Shown here piece after piece: positions 7,333 through 15,425 of a DNA stretch of 44,820 nucleotides; the first letter of the stretch is position 1, and each line of letters starts with the position of its first letter. The stretch is from Bacteroidales bacterium (GTDB lineage Bacteria > Bacteroidota > Bacteroidia > Bacteroidales > UBA932). The stretch spans positions 1 through 44,820 of the forward strand of contig SFNZ01000014.1 of the NCBI GenBank assembly GCA_004552615.1, given 5' to 3'. The translations under genes were made by a program, and so were the position numbers. The notes beneath the pieces were generated by a model. It did no database searches, had not been told where the DNA came from, and was given only the letters and a program-made list of their open reading frames with translations.

Positions 7333-8397
7333 TTATTTTTCTATTGCTTCTGCAACCCAGTCCCCGACCTCGGAGGTGCTGTACGCCTTTCCTCCGGCGG
7401 CAAGGTCCTCCGTGACGACTCCGGCATCTATGGAAGCGGCCACCGCCTCCCTTATCGCACGTCCTTCCTCCTTGAGCCCGAAGGCATATTCGAACATCAT
7501 CGCAGCCGACAGGATCGTGGCAAGAGGATTGGCGATATTCTTCCCGGCAGCCTGCGGATATGACCCGTGGATAGGCTCGAAAACGCCGGTGTGCTCTCCT
7601 ATCGAAGCGGAAGCCAGCAGGCCCATCGAGCCTGAAACGCAGCTCGCCTCGTCGGTCAGGATGTCCCCGAAAGTATTCTCGGTGACGAGCACGTCGAAGA
7701 ACTTCGGCCCGGTAATCAGCTTCATTGCGGCATTGTCCACATACATGTAATCTGTCTGGACGTCAGGATATTGCGGGGCGAGTTCCTGTGCGACCTGCCT
7801 CCACAGGCGGGAGGACTCGAGGACATTGGCCTTGTCCACCACTGTCAGATGGCGGCGGCGCCGGCGGGCATAATCAAACGAAAGCCTCAATATCCTCTCC
7901 ACCTCGTAGCGGTGGTAGATGTTCGTGTCATAAGCCGTGTCCCCGTCGTCGAGGCGTCCTTTCTCCCCGAAATACATACCTCCTGTCAACTCCCTGACAC
8001 AGAGGAAATCAGCTCCGTCCACGAGGTCTTCCTTGAGAGGACTCTTGTGTACGAGGGCCTTGAATGTCTCCACAGGACGGAGATTGGCGTAGAGGCCGAG
8101 CTGCTTGCGCATGGCGAGAAGTCCCTGTTCCGGGCGCACCGGGGCAGTAGGGTCATTGTCATATTCAGGATCCCCGACAGCTCCGAAAAGCACGGCCTGG
8201 CTGTCCATGCAAGTCCTGAAGGTCTCTTCCGGGAATGCATTGCCGAATCTGCGGATGGCGCATGCCCCTACATAGCCGAATGAATATTCCGCCTCATGGC
8301 CGAATTTCCTGCACACGGCATCTACCGCCTTCACGGCCTGTTCCACGACTTCCGGACCGATTCCGTCTCCTGGGAGTTTTGCGATTTTAAGTTTCAT
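7333..8397 (-). CDS. leuB: 3-isopropylmalate dehydrogenase
   Basis: A 354-residue NAD-dependent decarboxylating dehydrogenase that converts 3-isopropylmalate to 2-ketoisocaproate. It opens with LKIAKLPGDGIGPEVVEQAV and carries the substrate motif RPEQGLLAMRKQLGLYANLRPV, the YDTNIYHRYEVERI region, and the metal/NAD block FGDILTDEASCVSGSMGLLASAS. The start lies 4 bases after the preceding synthase gene, indicating translational coupling. In a citramalate pathway the same enzyme would also act on 3-methylmalate (known enzymology); the neighbouring cimA-like gene makes that relevant. Confidence 0.95.
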   Translation of the reverse strand: MKLKIAKLPGDGIGPEVVEQAVKAVDAVCRKFGHEAEYSFGYVGACAIRRFGNAFPEETFRTCMDSQAVLFGAVGDPEYDNDPTAPVRPEQGLLAMRKQLGLYANLRPVETFKALVHKSPLKEDLVDGADFLCVRELTGGMYFGEKGRLDDGDTAYDTNIYHRYEVERILRLSFDYARRRRRHLTVVDKANVLESSRLWRQVAQELAPQYPDVQTDYMYVDNAAMKLITGPKFFDVLVTENTFGDILTDEASCVSGSMGLLASASIGEHTGVFEPIHGSYPQAAGKNIANPLATILSAAMMFEYAFGLKEEGRAIREAVAASIDAGVVTEDLAAGGKAYSTSEVGDWVAEAIEK

Positions 8398-8401
8398 ATT
8401 G

Positions 8402-9946
8402 TCAAATGTTTCTATGCACGTTGTTCGAATTTTCCATTATGTTCAGCATCTTGAACGTGGCCTTGATTGCGGCCTCAGTCTGGTCGGCATCCAGGCCCCG
8501 GGTACGCAGCTCATTGCCGTTCCAGTCCCATGTAATCACGGTCTGGACCAGGGCGTCGGTCCGTCCTCCGGGAGGGATTCCCACCTCATAGTCAATGAGT
8601 TTCGGGTGGGATTTGCCCAGCTTGTCATAGACTTTCCAGAGAGCTTTCATGAAGGCGTCGTACTGGCCCGCACCTGATGAAACCTCCTCATAGTCAGAAC
8701 CGTCTATATTGATCCGCACCGTGGCGACGGGCCTCATTCCCCTCGCGAGCTGGAGCGAATAATTGACCATCTTGATCCTGTCCTCGCCTTTGGCAAATTC
8801 CCCTTTCAGGACGTCGGAAATGATGTACGGGAGATCCTCCGTGGTGACCGTCTCCTTCCTGTCACCGAGCTCGACCACCCGGGCAGTGACCTTGCGTATC
8901 TGTTCCGGGGTGAGCCTGATGCCGAGTTCCTCGAGATTCTTGGCGATATTGGCCTTGCCGCTGGTCTTGCCGAGGGCATATTTCCTTACCCGGCCGAAAC
9001 GCTCCGGAAGCAGCTGGTTCTCATAGAGATGGCCCTTCCTGTCCCCGTCCGCGTGTATGCCTGCACTCTGGGTGAAGACGGCGTCCCCGACTATCGGCTT
9101 GTTTGCCGGTATCCTGATTCCGGAAATGCTCTCCACATATCGGCACACAGAGGTCAACTCATTTTCGTTCAATGTGTTCGGCACTTTCAGATGATCGTTG
9201 AGCACACCTGCAAGGCTGGAAACCGGGGTATTTCCGGTGCGCTCCCCGAGGCCGTTCACGGTGACATGGACTCCCCTGACTCCGGCCCGCACGGCAGCCA
9301 TCGAATCGGCCACCGAAAGGTCATAGTCGTTGTGCCCGTGGAAATCGAAATGTATGTCCGGGTATCTGGAGGTCATCCGGTAGCAGAAATCATAGGTCTG
9401 TTCCGGGGACAATATCCCGAGGGTGTCCGGGAGCATGAACCGCCTGATTCCCGAATCCTTAAGCGCATCAGTCATCGCGAAGACATAGTCCGGAGAATTG
9501 ATCATGCCGTTGGACCAGTCCTCGAGATAGAGATTGACTGTCATGCCTTTGGAGAGAGCCAGGGAGACTTCCCTGCGGATGTCATTCCAATGCTCTTCCG
9601 GAGTCTTGCGGAGCTGGGTGGTGACATGCCTGAGGGAACCCTTCGCGAGGAGGTTCAGGACACGGCCTCCGGCCCCGGCAATCCAACTGACGGACTCTCC
9701 CCCGTCCACAAATCCCAGGGCCTCGACCCGGTCAATGTATCCTGCACCGGCCGCCCAGGAGCATATTCCGCTGAACGCGGACAATTCCCCTCTGGACACT
9801 CTCGCGGAGGCCACTTCTATGCGGTTCACCCCGAGTCTTCCGAGGAGGAGCTTCGCAATGGCGAGTTTTTCCCCGTCATTGAAAGACACTCCGGAGGTCT
9901 GCTCCCCGTCCCTTAGGGTGGTATCCATTATTTCAATCATATCCAT
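8402..9946 (-). CDS. Second LeuA/CimA-type acyl-transferring synthase (possible citramalate synthase)
   Basis: A 514-residue DRE-TIM metallolyase. The N-terminal barrel has DTTLRDGEQTSGVSF and the metal motif HGHNDYDLSVADS; a LeuA-type C-terminal regulatory domain follows (about residues 390-500, with PVATVRINIDGSDYEEVSSGAGQYDAF). It is clearly paralogous to the neighbouring leuA but divergent: VNGLGERTGNTPVSS and QSAGIHADGDRKG differ from the LeuA signatures. Members of this group are annotated as 2-isopropylmalate, homocitrate or (R)-citramalate synthases. Placement with leuB, leuC and leuD, which also process citramalate, and the absence of a threonine dehydratase gene here, favour citramalate synthase feeding isoleucine synthesis. 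This is inference; substrate specificity is not proven by sequence. Confidence 0.8.
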   Translation of the reverse strand: MDMIEIMDTTLRDGEQTSGVSFNDGEKLAIAKLLLGRLGVNRIEVASARVSRGELSAFSGICSWAAGAGYIDRVEALGFVDGGESVSWIAGAGGRVLNLLAKGSLRHVTTQLRKTPEEHWNDIRREVSLALSKGMTVNLYLEDWSNGMINSPDYVFAMTDALKDSGIRRFMLPDTLGILSPEQTYDFCYRMTSRYPDIHFDFHGHNDYDLSVADSMAAVRAGVRGVHVTVNGLGERTGNTPVSSLAGVLNDHLKVPNTLNENELTSVCRYVESISGIRIPANKPIVGDAVFTQSAGIHADGDRKGHLYENQLLPERFGRVRKYALGKTSGKANIAKNLEELGIRLTPEQIRKVTARVVELGDRKETVTTEDLPYIISDVLKGEFAKGEDRIKMVNYSLQLARGMRPVATVRINIDGSDYEEVSSGAGQYDAFMKALWKVYDKLGKSHPKLIDYEVGIPPGGRTDALVQTVITWDWNGNELRTRGLDADQTEAAIKATFKMLNIMENSNNVHRNI

Positions 9947-9962
9947 CTGGGTTTCAATGATT

Positions 9963-10592
9963 TCATTTCAGGAAAGAGGGAGATTTCCGCTCGTGGGCCT
10001 CGATGTCTTCCCTGCGTCCGAGCAGATAGTCGATGTCATCCAGGCCGTTCATGAGGCAATATTGCTTGTAAGGATTGAGTTCGAAGGTCTCGCATCGTCC
10101 CGTGGCGAGATTGGTCACGGTCCTTGCCGGCACGTCCACCCTCACCTTCAGGCCCGGGTCAGCCCCGATTCCCTCGAACAGTTCGGAGAGGAAGTCTTCG
10201 CTCACCACCACCGGCAGCACGAAATTGTTCAGTTCGTTGTTCTTGTGTATGTCGGCGAAGAAGCTGGAAATCACCACTCTGAACCCGTATCCGGCAATGG
10301 CCCATGCAGCGTGCTCGCGGCTCGAGCCCGAACCGAAATTCTTGCCGGCCACGAGTATCTGGTGTACGCCCCCGGAAGGAGTCTCCGTGAATTCCGGCCT
10401 GTTGAGCACGAAATCCCTGACCGGATTGCCGTCCGGGTCATAGCGCCAGTCGCGGAAAAGATTGTCACCGAAGAACTTCTCGTCACGGACGGTGGCTTTG
10501 AGGAAACGGGCCGGAATTATCTGGTCAGTGTCCACATTTTCAAGGGGAAGCGGAACGCAGGTGCTTTCTATTATGTCGAATTTCTGTTTCAT
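9963..10592 (-). CDS. leuD: 3-isopropylmalate dehydratase, small subunit
   Basis: A 209-residue swivel-domain subunit that pairs with LeuC to isomerise 2- to 3-isopropylmalate. It shows NVDTDQIIPARFLK near residues 19-32 and the substrate-binding signature NFGSGSSREHAAWAI, which is close to invariant in the family. Length is normal. It lies between leuC (18 bases upstream) and the cimA-like gene (16 bases downstream). Confidence 0.95.
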   Translation of the reverse strand: MKQKFDIIESTCVPLPLENVDTDQIIPARFLKATVRDEKFFGDNLFRDWRYDPDGNPVRDFVLNRPEFTETPSGGVHQILVAGKNFGSGSSREHAAWAIAGYGFRVVISSFFADIHKNNELNNFVLPVVVSEDFLSELFEGIGADPGLKVRVDVPARTVTNLATGRCETFELNPYKQYCLMNGLDDIDYLLGRREDIEAHERKSPSFLK

Positions 10593-10610
10593 ATTGTCAA
10601 AATTTTCATC

Positions 10611-12008
10611 TCAGTCCATCAGGGCACGCGGATCAGTCACGACCCCTGTCACGGCAGCTGCAGCAGCTGTCAGGGGGCTGGCCAACAATGTCCTGGAGCC
10701 CGGGCCCTGACGACCCTCGAAATTGCGGTTGCTGGTGGAGACACTGTATTTTCCGGCCGGGATCTTGTCGTCATTCATTGCCAGGCAAGCGGAACATCCC
10801 GGCTGGCGTATCTCGAAACCGGCATCTTCCAGAATCTTGTCCAGGCCCTCGGCGCGGATTTGTGAAAGCACCTCCCAGGAACCGGGAACGAGCCAGGCAG
10901 TCACTGAATCAGCCTTCCTGCGGCCTGCGGCAATCGATGCGAAAGCCCTGAAATCCTCTATGCGGCCGTTGGTGCATGCTCCGAGGAACACGTAATCCAC
11001 TTTGTGTCCGAGAAGTCCCTGTCCGGGCTGGAAGCCCATATAGGACAATGACTTGGAGAATGATGCACTGCCTTCTTCAGGAATCTCCGACACCTGCGGG
11101 ACATTGCCTGTAATCTCCATTCCCATTCCGGGATTGGTTCCATACGTTATCATCGGGCCAATCTCGGCGGCATCGAAGACCAGTTCCTTGTCGAACACGG
11201 CATCGTCCCCGCTTTTCAGGGTTTTCCAATATGCCACGGCCTTATCCCATTCCTCCCCGGAAGGTGCATGCTCGCGACCTTTCAGATATTCGAATGTAGT
11301 CTCGTCCGGAGCGATGAATCCGCCCCTTGCGCCCATCTCGATGGAGAGATTGCACAATGTCAGGCGGCCCTCCATCGACATTTCCCTGACGGTACTTCCG
11401 GCATATTCGATGAAATAACCTGTAGCGCCCGACGTGGTGAGTTCCTTCATCAGATAGAGGGCCACATCTTTCGGGGAAACTCCTTTTCCGAGCTTGCCTT
11501 CAATCCTGATTCTCATTGACTTGGGCTTCTTCTGAAGGATGCATTGCGAAGCCATCACCATTTCCACTTCGCTGGTTCCGATACCGAATGCCACTGCGCC
11601 GGTCGCCCCGTGGGTGGAGGTGTGGGAATCTCCGCAGACAATGGTCATGCCCGGCAGGGACAGGCCTCTCTCGGGACCTACGACGTGGATGATTCCGTTG
11701 CGGCTGTCCATCATGCCGAAATACGACAATCCGAATTCTTTCGCATTGGCCTCGAGGGTGTCCACCTGGCATTTCGACACAGGGTCGGCAATAGGCTTGT
11801 CCTGGTCATGGGTCGGGGTATTGTGGTCAGGCATGCAGAAAATCTTCTCCGGCCGGAGACATTGTATCCCCCTCGCCCTGAGTCCGTCGAAAGCCTGCGG
11901 GCTCGTGACTTCATGGCAATACAGCCGGTCAATGTAAAGCTGGTCGGGACCGTCCTCTATCCTGTTGACTACGTGGGAGTCCCATATCTTGTCGAAAAGT
12001 GTGTTCAT
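10611..12008 (-). CDS. leuC: 3-isopropylmalate dehydratase, large subunit
   Basis: A 465-residue aconitase-family subunit holding the 4Fe-4S cluster. The three cluster cysteines are C345 (GACTNGRIEDF), C405 and C408 (PGCSACLAMN). The CGDSHTSTHGATGAVAFGIGTSEVE block is the usual active-site region. The start codon overlaps the leuA stop codon (ATGA arrangement), so the two are translationally coupled. Confidence 0.96.
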   Translation of the reverse strand: MNTLFDKIWDSHVVNRIEDGPDQLYIDRLYCHEVTSPQAFDGLRARGIQCLRPEKIFCMPDHNTPTHDQDKPIADPVSKCQVDTLEANAKEFGLSYFGMMDSRNGIIHVVGPERGLSLPGMTIVCGDSHTSTHGATGAVAFGIGTSEVEMVMASQCILQKKPKSMRIRIEGKLGKGVSPKDVALYLMKELTTSGATGYFIEYAGSTVREMSMEGRLTLCNLSIEMGARGGFIAPDETTFEYLKGREHAPSGEEWDKAVAYWKTLKSGDDAVFDKELVFDAAEIGPMITYGTNPGMGMEITGNVPQVSEIPEEGSASFSKSLSYMGFQPGQGLLGHKVDYVFLGACTNGRIEDFRAFASIAAGRRKADSVTAWLVPGSWEVLSQIRAEGLDKILEDAGFEIRQPGCSACLAMNDDKIPAGKYSVSTSNRNFEGRQGPGSRTLLASPLTAAAAAVTGVVTDPRALMD

Positions 12009-13513
12009 ATACGGAAGTCGTGAATCTTGTTTATGCAGTCCACATAGGCCTCGATGGATGCCGTGACGATGTCCGTGCTCGCCGCGAAGCCATAATAATA
12101 GCGGCCTTCATGCTCCACCTGCATGTGTACCTTGCAGCAGTCGTCCGAGCCTTTGCTGACGCCCTGGATGGTGTATTCGTTGATTGTTATCTGGCGCTTG
12201 ACAATCTGGCGCAGGGCATTGATGGATGCGTCCACTGGGCCGTTTCCGGTGGCGGCAGCCTCGAATTTCTCCCCTGCAATGTCCACTCCGACGGACGCCA
12301 CAGGCTTCATTCCTATGCCGCTCGTAGCCTGGAGCCAGTCCACCTTGATGACCTGTTCATGGGACCGGTCGGCACCGGCGAGCATGAGGATGTCATCGTC
12401 GCAGATTTCCTTCTTCTTGTCGGCAAGTTTGAGGAAATCCTGATATACCTTGTCGAGCTTGTCCTCGGGGAGCTTCACTCCGAGCGTCTCCAGACGATAT
12501 TTCAGGGCGGCGTGGCCGCTGCGGGCTGTCAGGACTATGGAATTGGTATCCAGGCCGATGTCCTTCGGGTCGATGATTTCGTAGGTCGAGACGTTCTTCA
12601 GCACCCCGTCCTGATGTATTCCGGAAGAATGCGCGAATGCGTTCTTGCCCACGATGGCCTTGTTCGGCTGGACCGGCATGTTCATCAGGTTGGACACCAT
12701 CCGGCTTGTCGGATAAATCCTGGAAGTATTGATATTCGTCTGGAGGTCAATGTCTTTGTGAGACCTGAGAATCATTGCAATTTCCTCAAGTGCGGTATTA
12801 CCCGCGCGTTCTCCCACCCCGTTGATCGTGACCTCGCACTGGCGCGCCCCGTTCAGCAGGCCGGCCATCGTGTTCGCGGTTGCCATTCCGAGGTCGTTGT
12901 GGCAATGCGTGGAGATGATGGCCTTGTCCATATTGTCGACATGGTCGCAGAGATATTTGATCTTCGCCCCGTATTCTTCTGGCAGGCAATATCCTGTGGT
13001 GTCCGGGATGTTGACCACCGTGGCACCGGCTGCAATGACTGCCTCCACCACCCTGGCGAGGTATTCATTGTCCGTCCTGCCTGCATCCTCGGCATAGAAT
13101 TCCACGTCGTCCACATATTTGCGGGCATGACGGACCGCCTTGACGGCCCTCTCGAGAATCTCCTCCCGGGTGGAATTGAACTTGTAACGGATATGGTAGT
13201 CGGAGGTGCCGATTCCGGTGTGGATACGTTTGTGGCGGGCGAATTTCAATGCTTCGGCAGCCACGTCGATGTCTTTCTCCACGGCCCTTGTCAGGGCGCA
13301 GATGACAGGCCAGGTGACGGCTTTTGAAATCTCGATGACCGAGTTGAAATCGCCCGGGCTGGAGACCGGGAATCCGGCCTCGATCACATCCACGCCGAGG
13401 GATTCGAGGGCCTTGGCCACCTGGATTTTCTCAACTGTGTTGAGCTGGCATCCGGGCACCTGCTCCCCGTCCCTCAGCGTGGTGTCGAAAATATAGACTC
13501 GATTGCTGTCCAT
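12005..13513 (-). CDS. leuA: 2-isopropylmalate synthase
   Basis: A 502-residue enzyme for the committed step of leucine synthesis (acetyl-CoA plus 2-ketoisovalerate). The barrel begins IFDTTLRDGEQVPGCQLNT and contains the metal motif STHCHNDLGMATANT and the GNTALEEIAMIL signature of true LeuA. The C-terminal leucine-binding regulatory domain follows (from about residue 390), with GKGSDDCCKVHMQVEHEG-like sequence. Compare the divergent paralogue at 8402-9946. It overlaps leuC by 4 bases and follows ilvC after 12 bases. Confidence 0.95.
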   Translation of the reverse strand: MDSNRVYIFDTTLRDGEQVPGCQLNTVEKIQVAKALESLGVDVIEAGFPVSSPGDFNSVIEISKAVTWPVICALTRAVEKDIDVAAEALKFARHKRIHTGIGTSDYHIRYKFNSTREEILERAVKAVRHARKYVDDVEFYAEDAGRTDNEYLARVVEAVIAAGATVVNIPDTTGYCLPEEYGAKIKYLCDHVDNMDKAIISTHCHNDLGMATANTMAGLLNGARQCEVTINGVGERAGNTALEEIAMILRSHKDIDLQTNINTSRIYPTSRMVSNLMNMPVQPNKAIVGKNAFAHSSGIHQDGVLKNVSTYEIIDPKDIGLDTNSIVLTARSGHAALKYRLETLGVKLPEDKLDKVYQDFLKLADKKKEICDDDILMLAGADRSHEQVIKVDWLQATSGIGMKPVASVGVDIAGEKFEAAATGNGPVDASINALRQIVKRQITINEYTIQGVSKGSDDCCKVHMQVEHEGRYYYGFAASTDIVTASIEAYVDCINKIHDFRI

Positions 13514-13525
13514 GGGGAATAGTCG

Positions 13526-14578
13526 TTAGTTCTGCTCCTTGTTCTCAGGGCGGAGTTTGCGCACTGTCTCCGCTGTTCTCCACATCTCGCTATCGTGCAG
13601 GATCTTGAGCTCTTTCTCGAGGCCCTCGCGATAGTCAGGCTTGGAGTTCGAGTCAATGGAAATCTGGGCTTCGGTGCCGTCAGCGACATTGGCGTAGAGC
13701 TGCTCCATCACAGGCTTCACGGCGTCGTGGAATTTCGGATACCAGTCCAGGGCGCCGCGCTGGGCGGTGGTGGAACAATTGGCATACATCCAGTCCATTC
13801 CCTTGCGTGCGAAAAGCGGCATCAGGGACTGGGTGAGTTCCTCAACGGTCTCGTTGAAGGCCTCGCTCGGGGTGTGTCCGTGCTCCCTGAGCACCTCGTA
13901 CTGGGCCTGGAGGAGTCCCTGGATGGCTCCCATCAGGGATCCGCGCTCTCCGGTGAGGTCGGATACGGCTTCGCGCTGGAAGGTGGTCTCGAAGAGATAA
14001 CCTGAGCCGATTCCGATGCCGAGTGCTATGGTGCGGTCAAATGCACGTCCGGTGACATCCTGGGCCACTGCATAGGAGGCATTGATTCCCCTGCCTTCGA
14101 GGAAGAGGGAGCGGAGGGATGTTCCGGAACCTTTCGGGGCTACCATTATCACATCCACGTCAGCAGGCGGCACACATCCCGTGCGGTCGCTCCAGGTGAT
14201 GGCGAATCCGTGGGAAAAGTAGAGGGCCTTGCCAGGGGTGAGATGCGGCTTTATCCTCGGCCATACCGACATCACTGCAGCGTCGGAAAGCAGGCACATG
14301 ATGATGGTTCCTCTTTCGCAGGCTTCCTCGATGCTGAAAAGGGTCTCGCCTGGAACCCAGCCGTCAGCCACAGCCTTCTCGTAGGTTTTGCCGGGACGCT
14401 GTCCGACAATGACGTCGAATCCGTTGTCCCTGAGGTTGAGCGACTGGCCCGGTCCCTGGACTCCGTAACCGAGGACTGCGATTTTCTCACCTTTGAGAAC
14501 TTCCTTTGCTTTTTCAAGTGTGAATTCTTCGCGGGTGATGACATTTTCCTCAACGCCGCCGAAATTGATTTTTGCCAT
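13526..14578 (-). CDS. ilvC: Ketol-acid reductoisomerase
   Basis: A 350-residue class I enzyme that isomerises and reduces acetolactate and acetohydroxybutyrate with NADPH. The nucleotide motif is GYGVQGPGQSLNLRDNG (about residues 38-54). The metal-binding acidic residues fall in the C-terminal domain around SDLTGERGSLMGAIQG, followed by ALDWYPKFHDAVKPV. The GYGVQGPGQ variant, with Pro in place of Ser, is normal for Bacteroidota. It lies 48 bases after ilvH. Confidence 0.95.
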   Translation of the reverse strand: MAKINFGGVEENVITREEFTLEKAKEVLKGEKIAVLGYGVQGPGQSLNLRDNGFDVIVGQRPGKTYEKAVADGWVPGETLFSIEEACERGTIIMCLLSDAAVMSVWPRIKPHLTPGKALYFSHGFAITWSDRTGCVPPADVDVIMVAPKGSGTSLRSLFLEGRGINASYAVAQDVTGRAFDRTIALGIGIGSGYLFETTFQREAVSDLTGERGSLMGAIQGLLQAQYEVLREHGHTPSEAFNETVEELTQSLMPLFARKGMDWMYANCSTTAQRGALDWYPKFHDAVKPVMEQLYANVADGTEAQISIDSNSKPDYREGLEKELKILHDSEMWRTAETVRKLRPENKEQN

Positions 14579-14626
14579 AATGATATGTTTTTTATTGTTA
14601 TATTTTCATTTGTTTGATATGAGTTT

Positions 14627-15169
14627 TCATTTGCCGGTTCCGCGTTCGCGGAGAAATTCCCTGAGGGGCTCCTGCCTCTCGCGTGAGACGACGATGCGGC
14701 CGGCACGCTGGAACTGCATCACCCCGAACTTGTTCAGGTCATCGTAGAGATTCTGGGTCTCGTCCGTGGTCCCGACCTTGGATATCACGGCGAATGTGCT
14801 GTTTATCTCGATGATTTTGGCATTGTAACGCTGGAGGATATCCTCAATATTGCCAGATTCGAGAATCTTGCCGGTCGGCACCTTGTAGAGTGCGAGCTCT
14901 CTGTAAACCACCTGGTCTTCAGTGTAATAGAAGACCTTCATGACGTCCACTCTCTTCTCGAGCTGCTTCACGGACTCGAGGACTCTCTTCTCGACCGCGT
15001 CCGTGACGATGGTTATGATGTGGACTCCTTCTATGGCGGAGGCTCCTGCCGAGAGGCTCCATATATTGAGGCTCCTGCGGGTGAACACGTTGGCCACCTG
15101 GGTCAGGACGCCTATCTGGTTCTCCGAATAGATTACTACCGTATATCTTCTTACTGTATTGTCCATCAT
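14627..15169 (-). CDS. ilvH: Acetolactate synthase, small (regulatory) subunit
   Basis: A 180-residue subunit with an N-terminal ACT domain (YTVVIYSENQIGVLTQVANVFTRRSLNIWSLSAG) that binds valine for feedback inhibition and activates the catalytic subunit. A second alpha/beta domain follows (residues 80-165). Two adjacent ATG codons (15169 and 15166) are possible starts. It is separated from ilvB by an unusual 249-base gap containing a structured element and a 34-bp direct repeat, while most other genes in this operon are separated by fewer than 50 bases. Confidence 0.93.
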   Translation of the reverse strand: MMDNTVRRYTVVIYSENQIGVLTQVANVFTRRSLNIWSLSAGASAIEGVHIITIVTDAVEKRVLESVKQLEKRVDVMKVFYYTEDQVVYRELALYKVPTGKILESGNIEDILQRYNAKIIEINSTFAVISKVGTTDETQNLYDDLNKFGVMQFQRAGRIVVSRERQEPLREFLRERGTGK

Positions 15170-15172
15170 TGC

Positions 15173-15206
15173 TAATACTTATCTTTCGTGAGTTGCGAAT
15201 TATTGT
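15173..15206. repeat. 34-bp direct repeat, proximal copy (next to ilvH start)
   Basis: This 34-base segment beginning TAATACTTATCTTTCGTGAG is repeated exactly at 15392-15425. It lies 3 bases upstream of the ilvH start codon on the minus strand. Together the two copies bracket the element at 15228-15378. Confidence 0.9.
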
Positions 15207-15227
15207 ATTTCAAAACAGGTTCCGCCT

Positions 15228-15378
15228 TGTGCGGGCAAAAGGCCACCGCGCATTGTATACGCTACCCTTTTCCTAAATCCCTACCGTCCCTTCGGGCTGC
15301 TCGCTGCAAAAGGCCACTGGACTTTTGCTAATCGCTCCCGACCCCGGGAACAAAGCAGTTGTTTCGCCCTGCGAAACT
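15228..15378 (-). repeat. Structured intergenic element, copy B (between ilvB and ilvH)
   Basis: It shares three blocks in the same order with copy A (19241-19366): TGTGCGGGCAAAAGGCC at one end, an identical 28-base block (15255-15282 and 19272-19299, containing CTACCCTTTTCCTAAATCCC), and GCAGTTGTTTCGCCCTGCGA at the other end, which holds a TTTCGC/GCGAAA hairpin. The variable inserts between blocks differ. No reading frame is conserved. Copy B lacks the TAAATTTG box present in copy A. On the transcript it lies in the gap between ilvB and ilvH. Confidence 0.75.
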
Positions 15379-15391
15379 AATGTTCAATTTA

Positions 15392-15425
15392 TAATACTTA
15401 TCTTTCGTGAGTTGCGAATTATTGT
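15392..15425. repeat. 34-bp direct repeat, distal copy (over ilvB stop codon)
   Basis: Identical to 15173-15206. This copy contains the ilvB TAA stop codon (15419-15421) and the last bases of the preceding codons. Removing one copy plus the insert (219 bp) would restore an ilvB-ilvH gap of about 30 bases, similar to the other junctions. Confidence 0.9.

Noticed and set aside
11999..13327. Long plus-strand open frame (442 codons) opposite leuA
   Set aside because: Same antisense effect; leuA on the minus strand is complete and conserved, and the plus-strand product has no family features.
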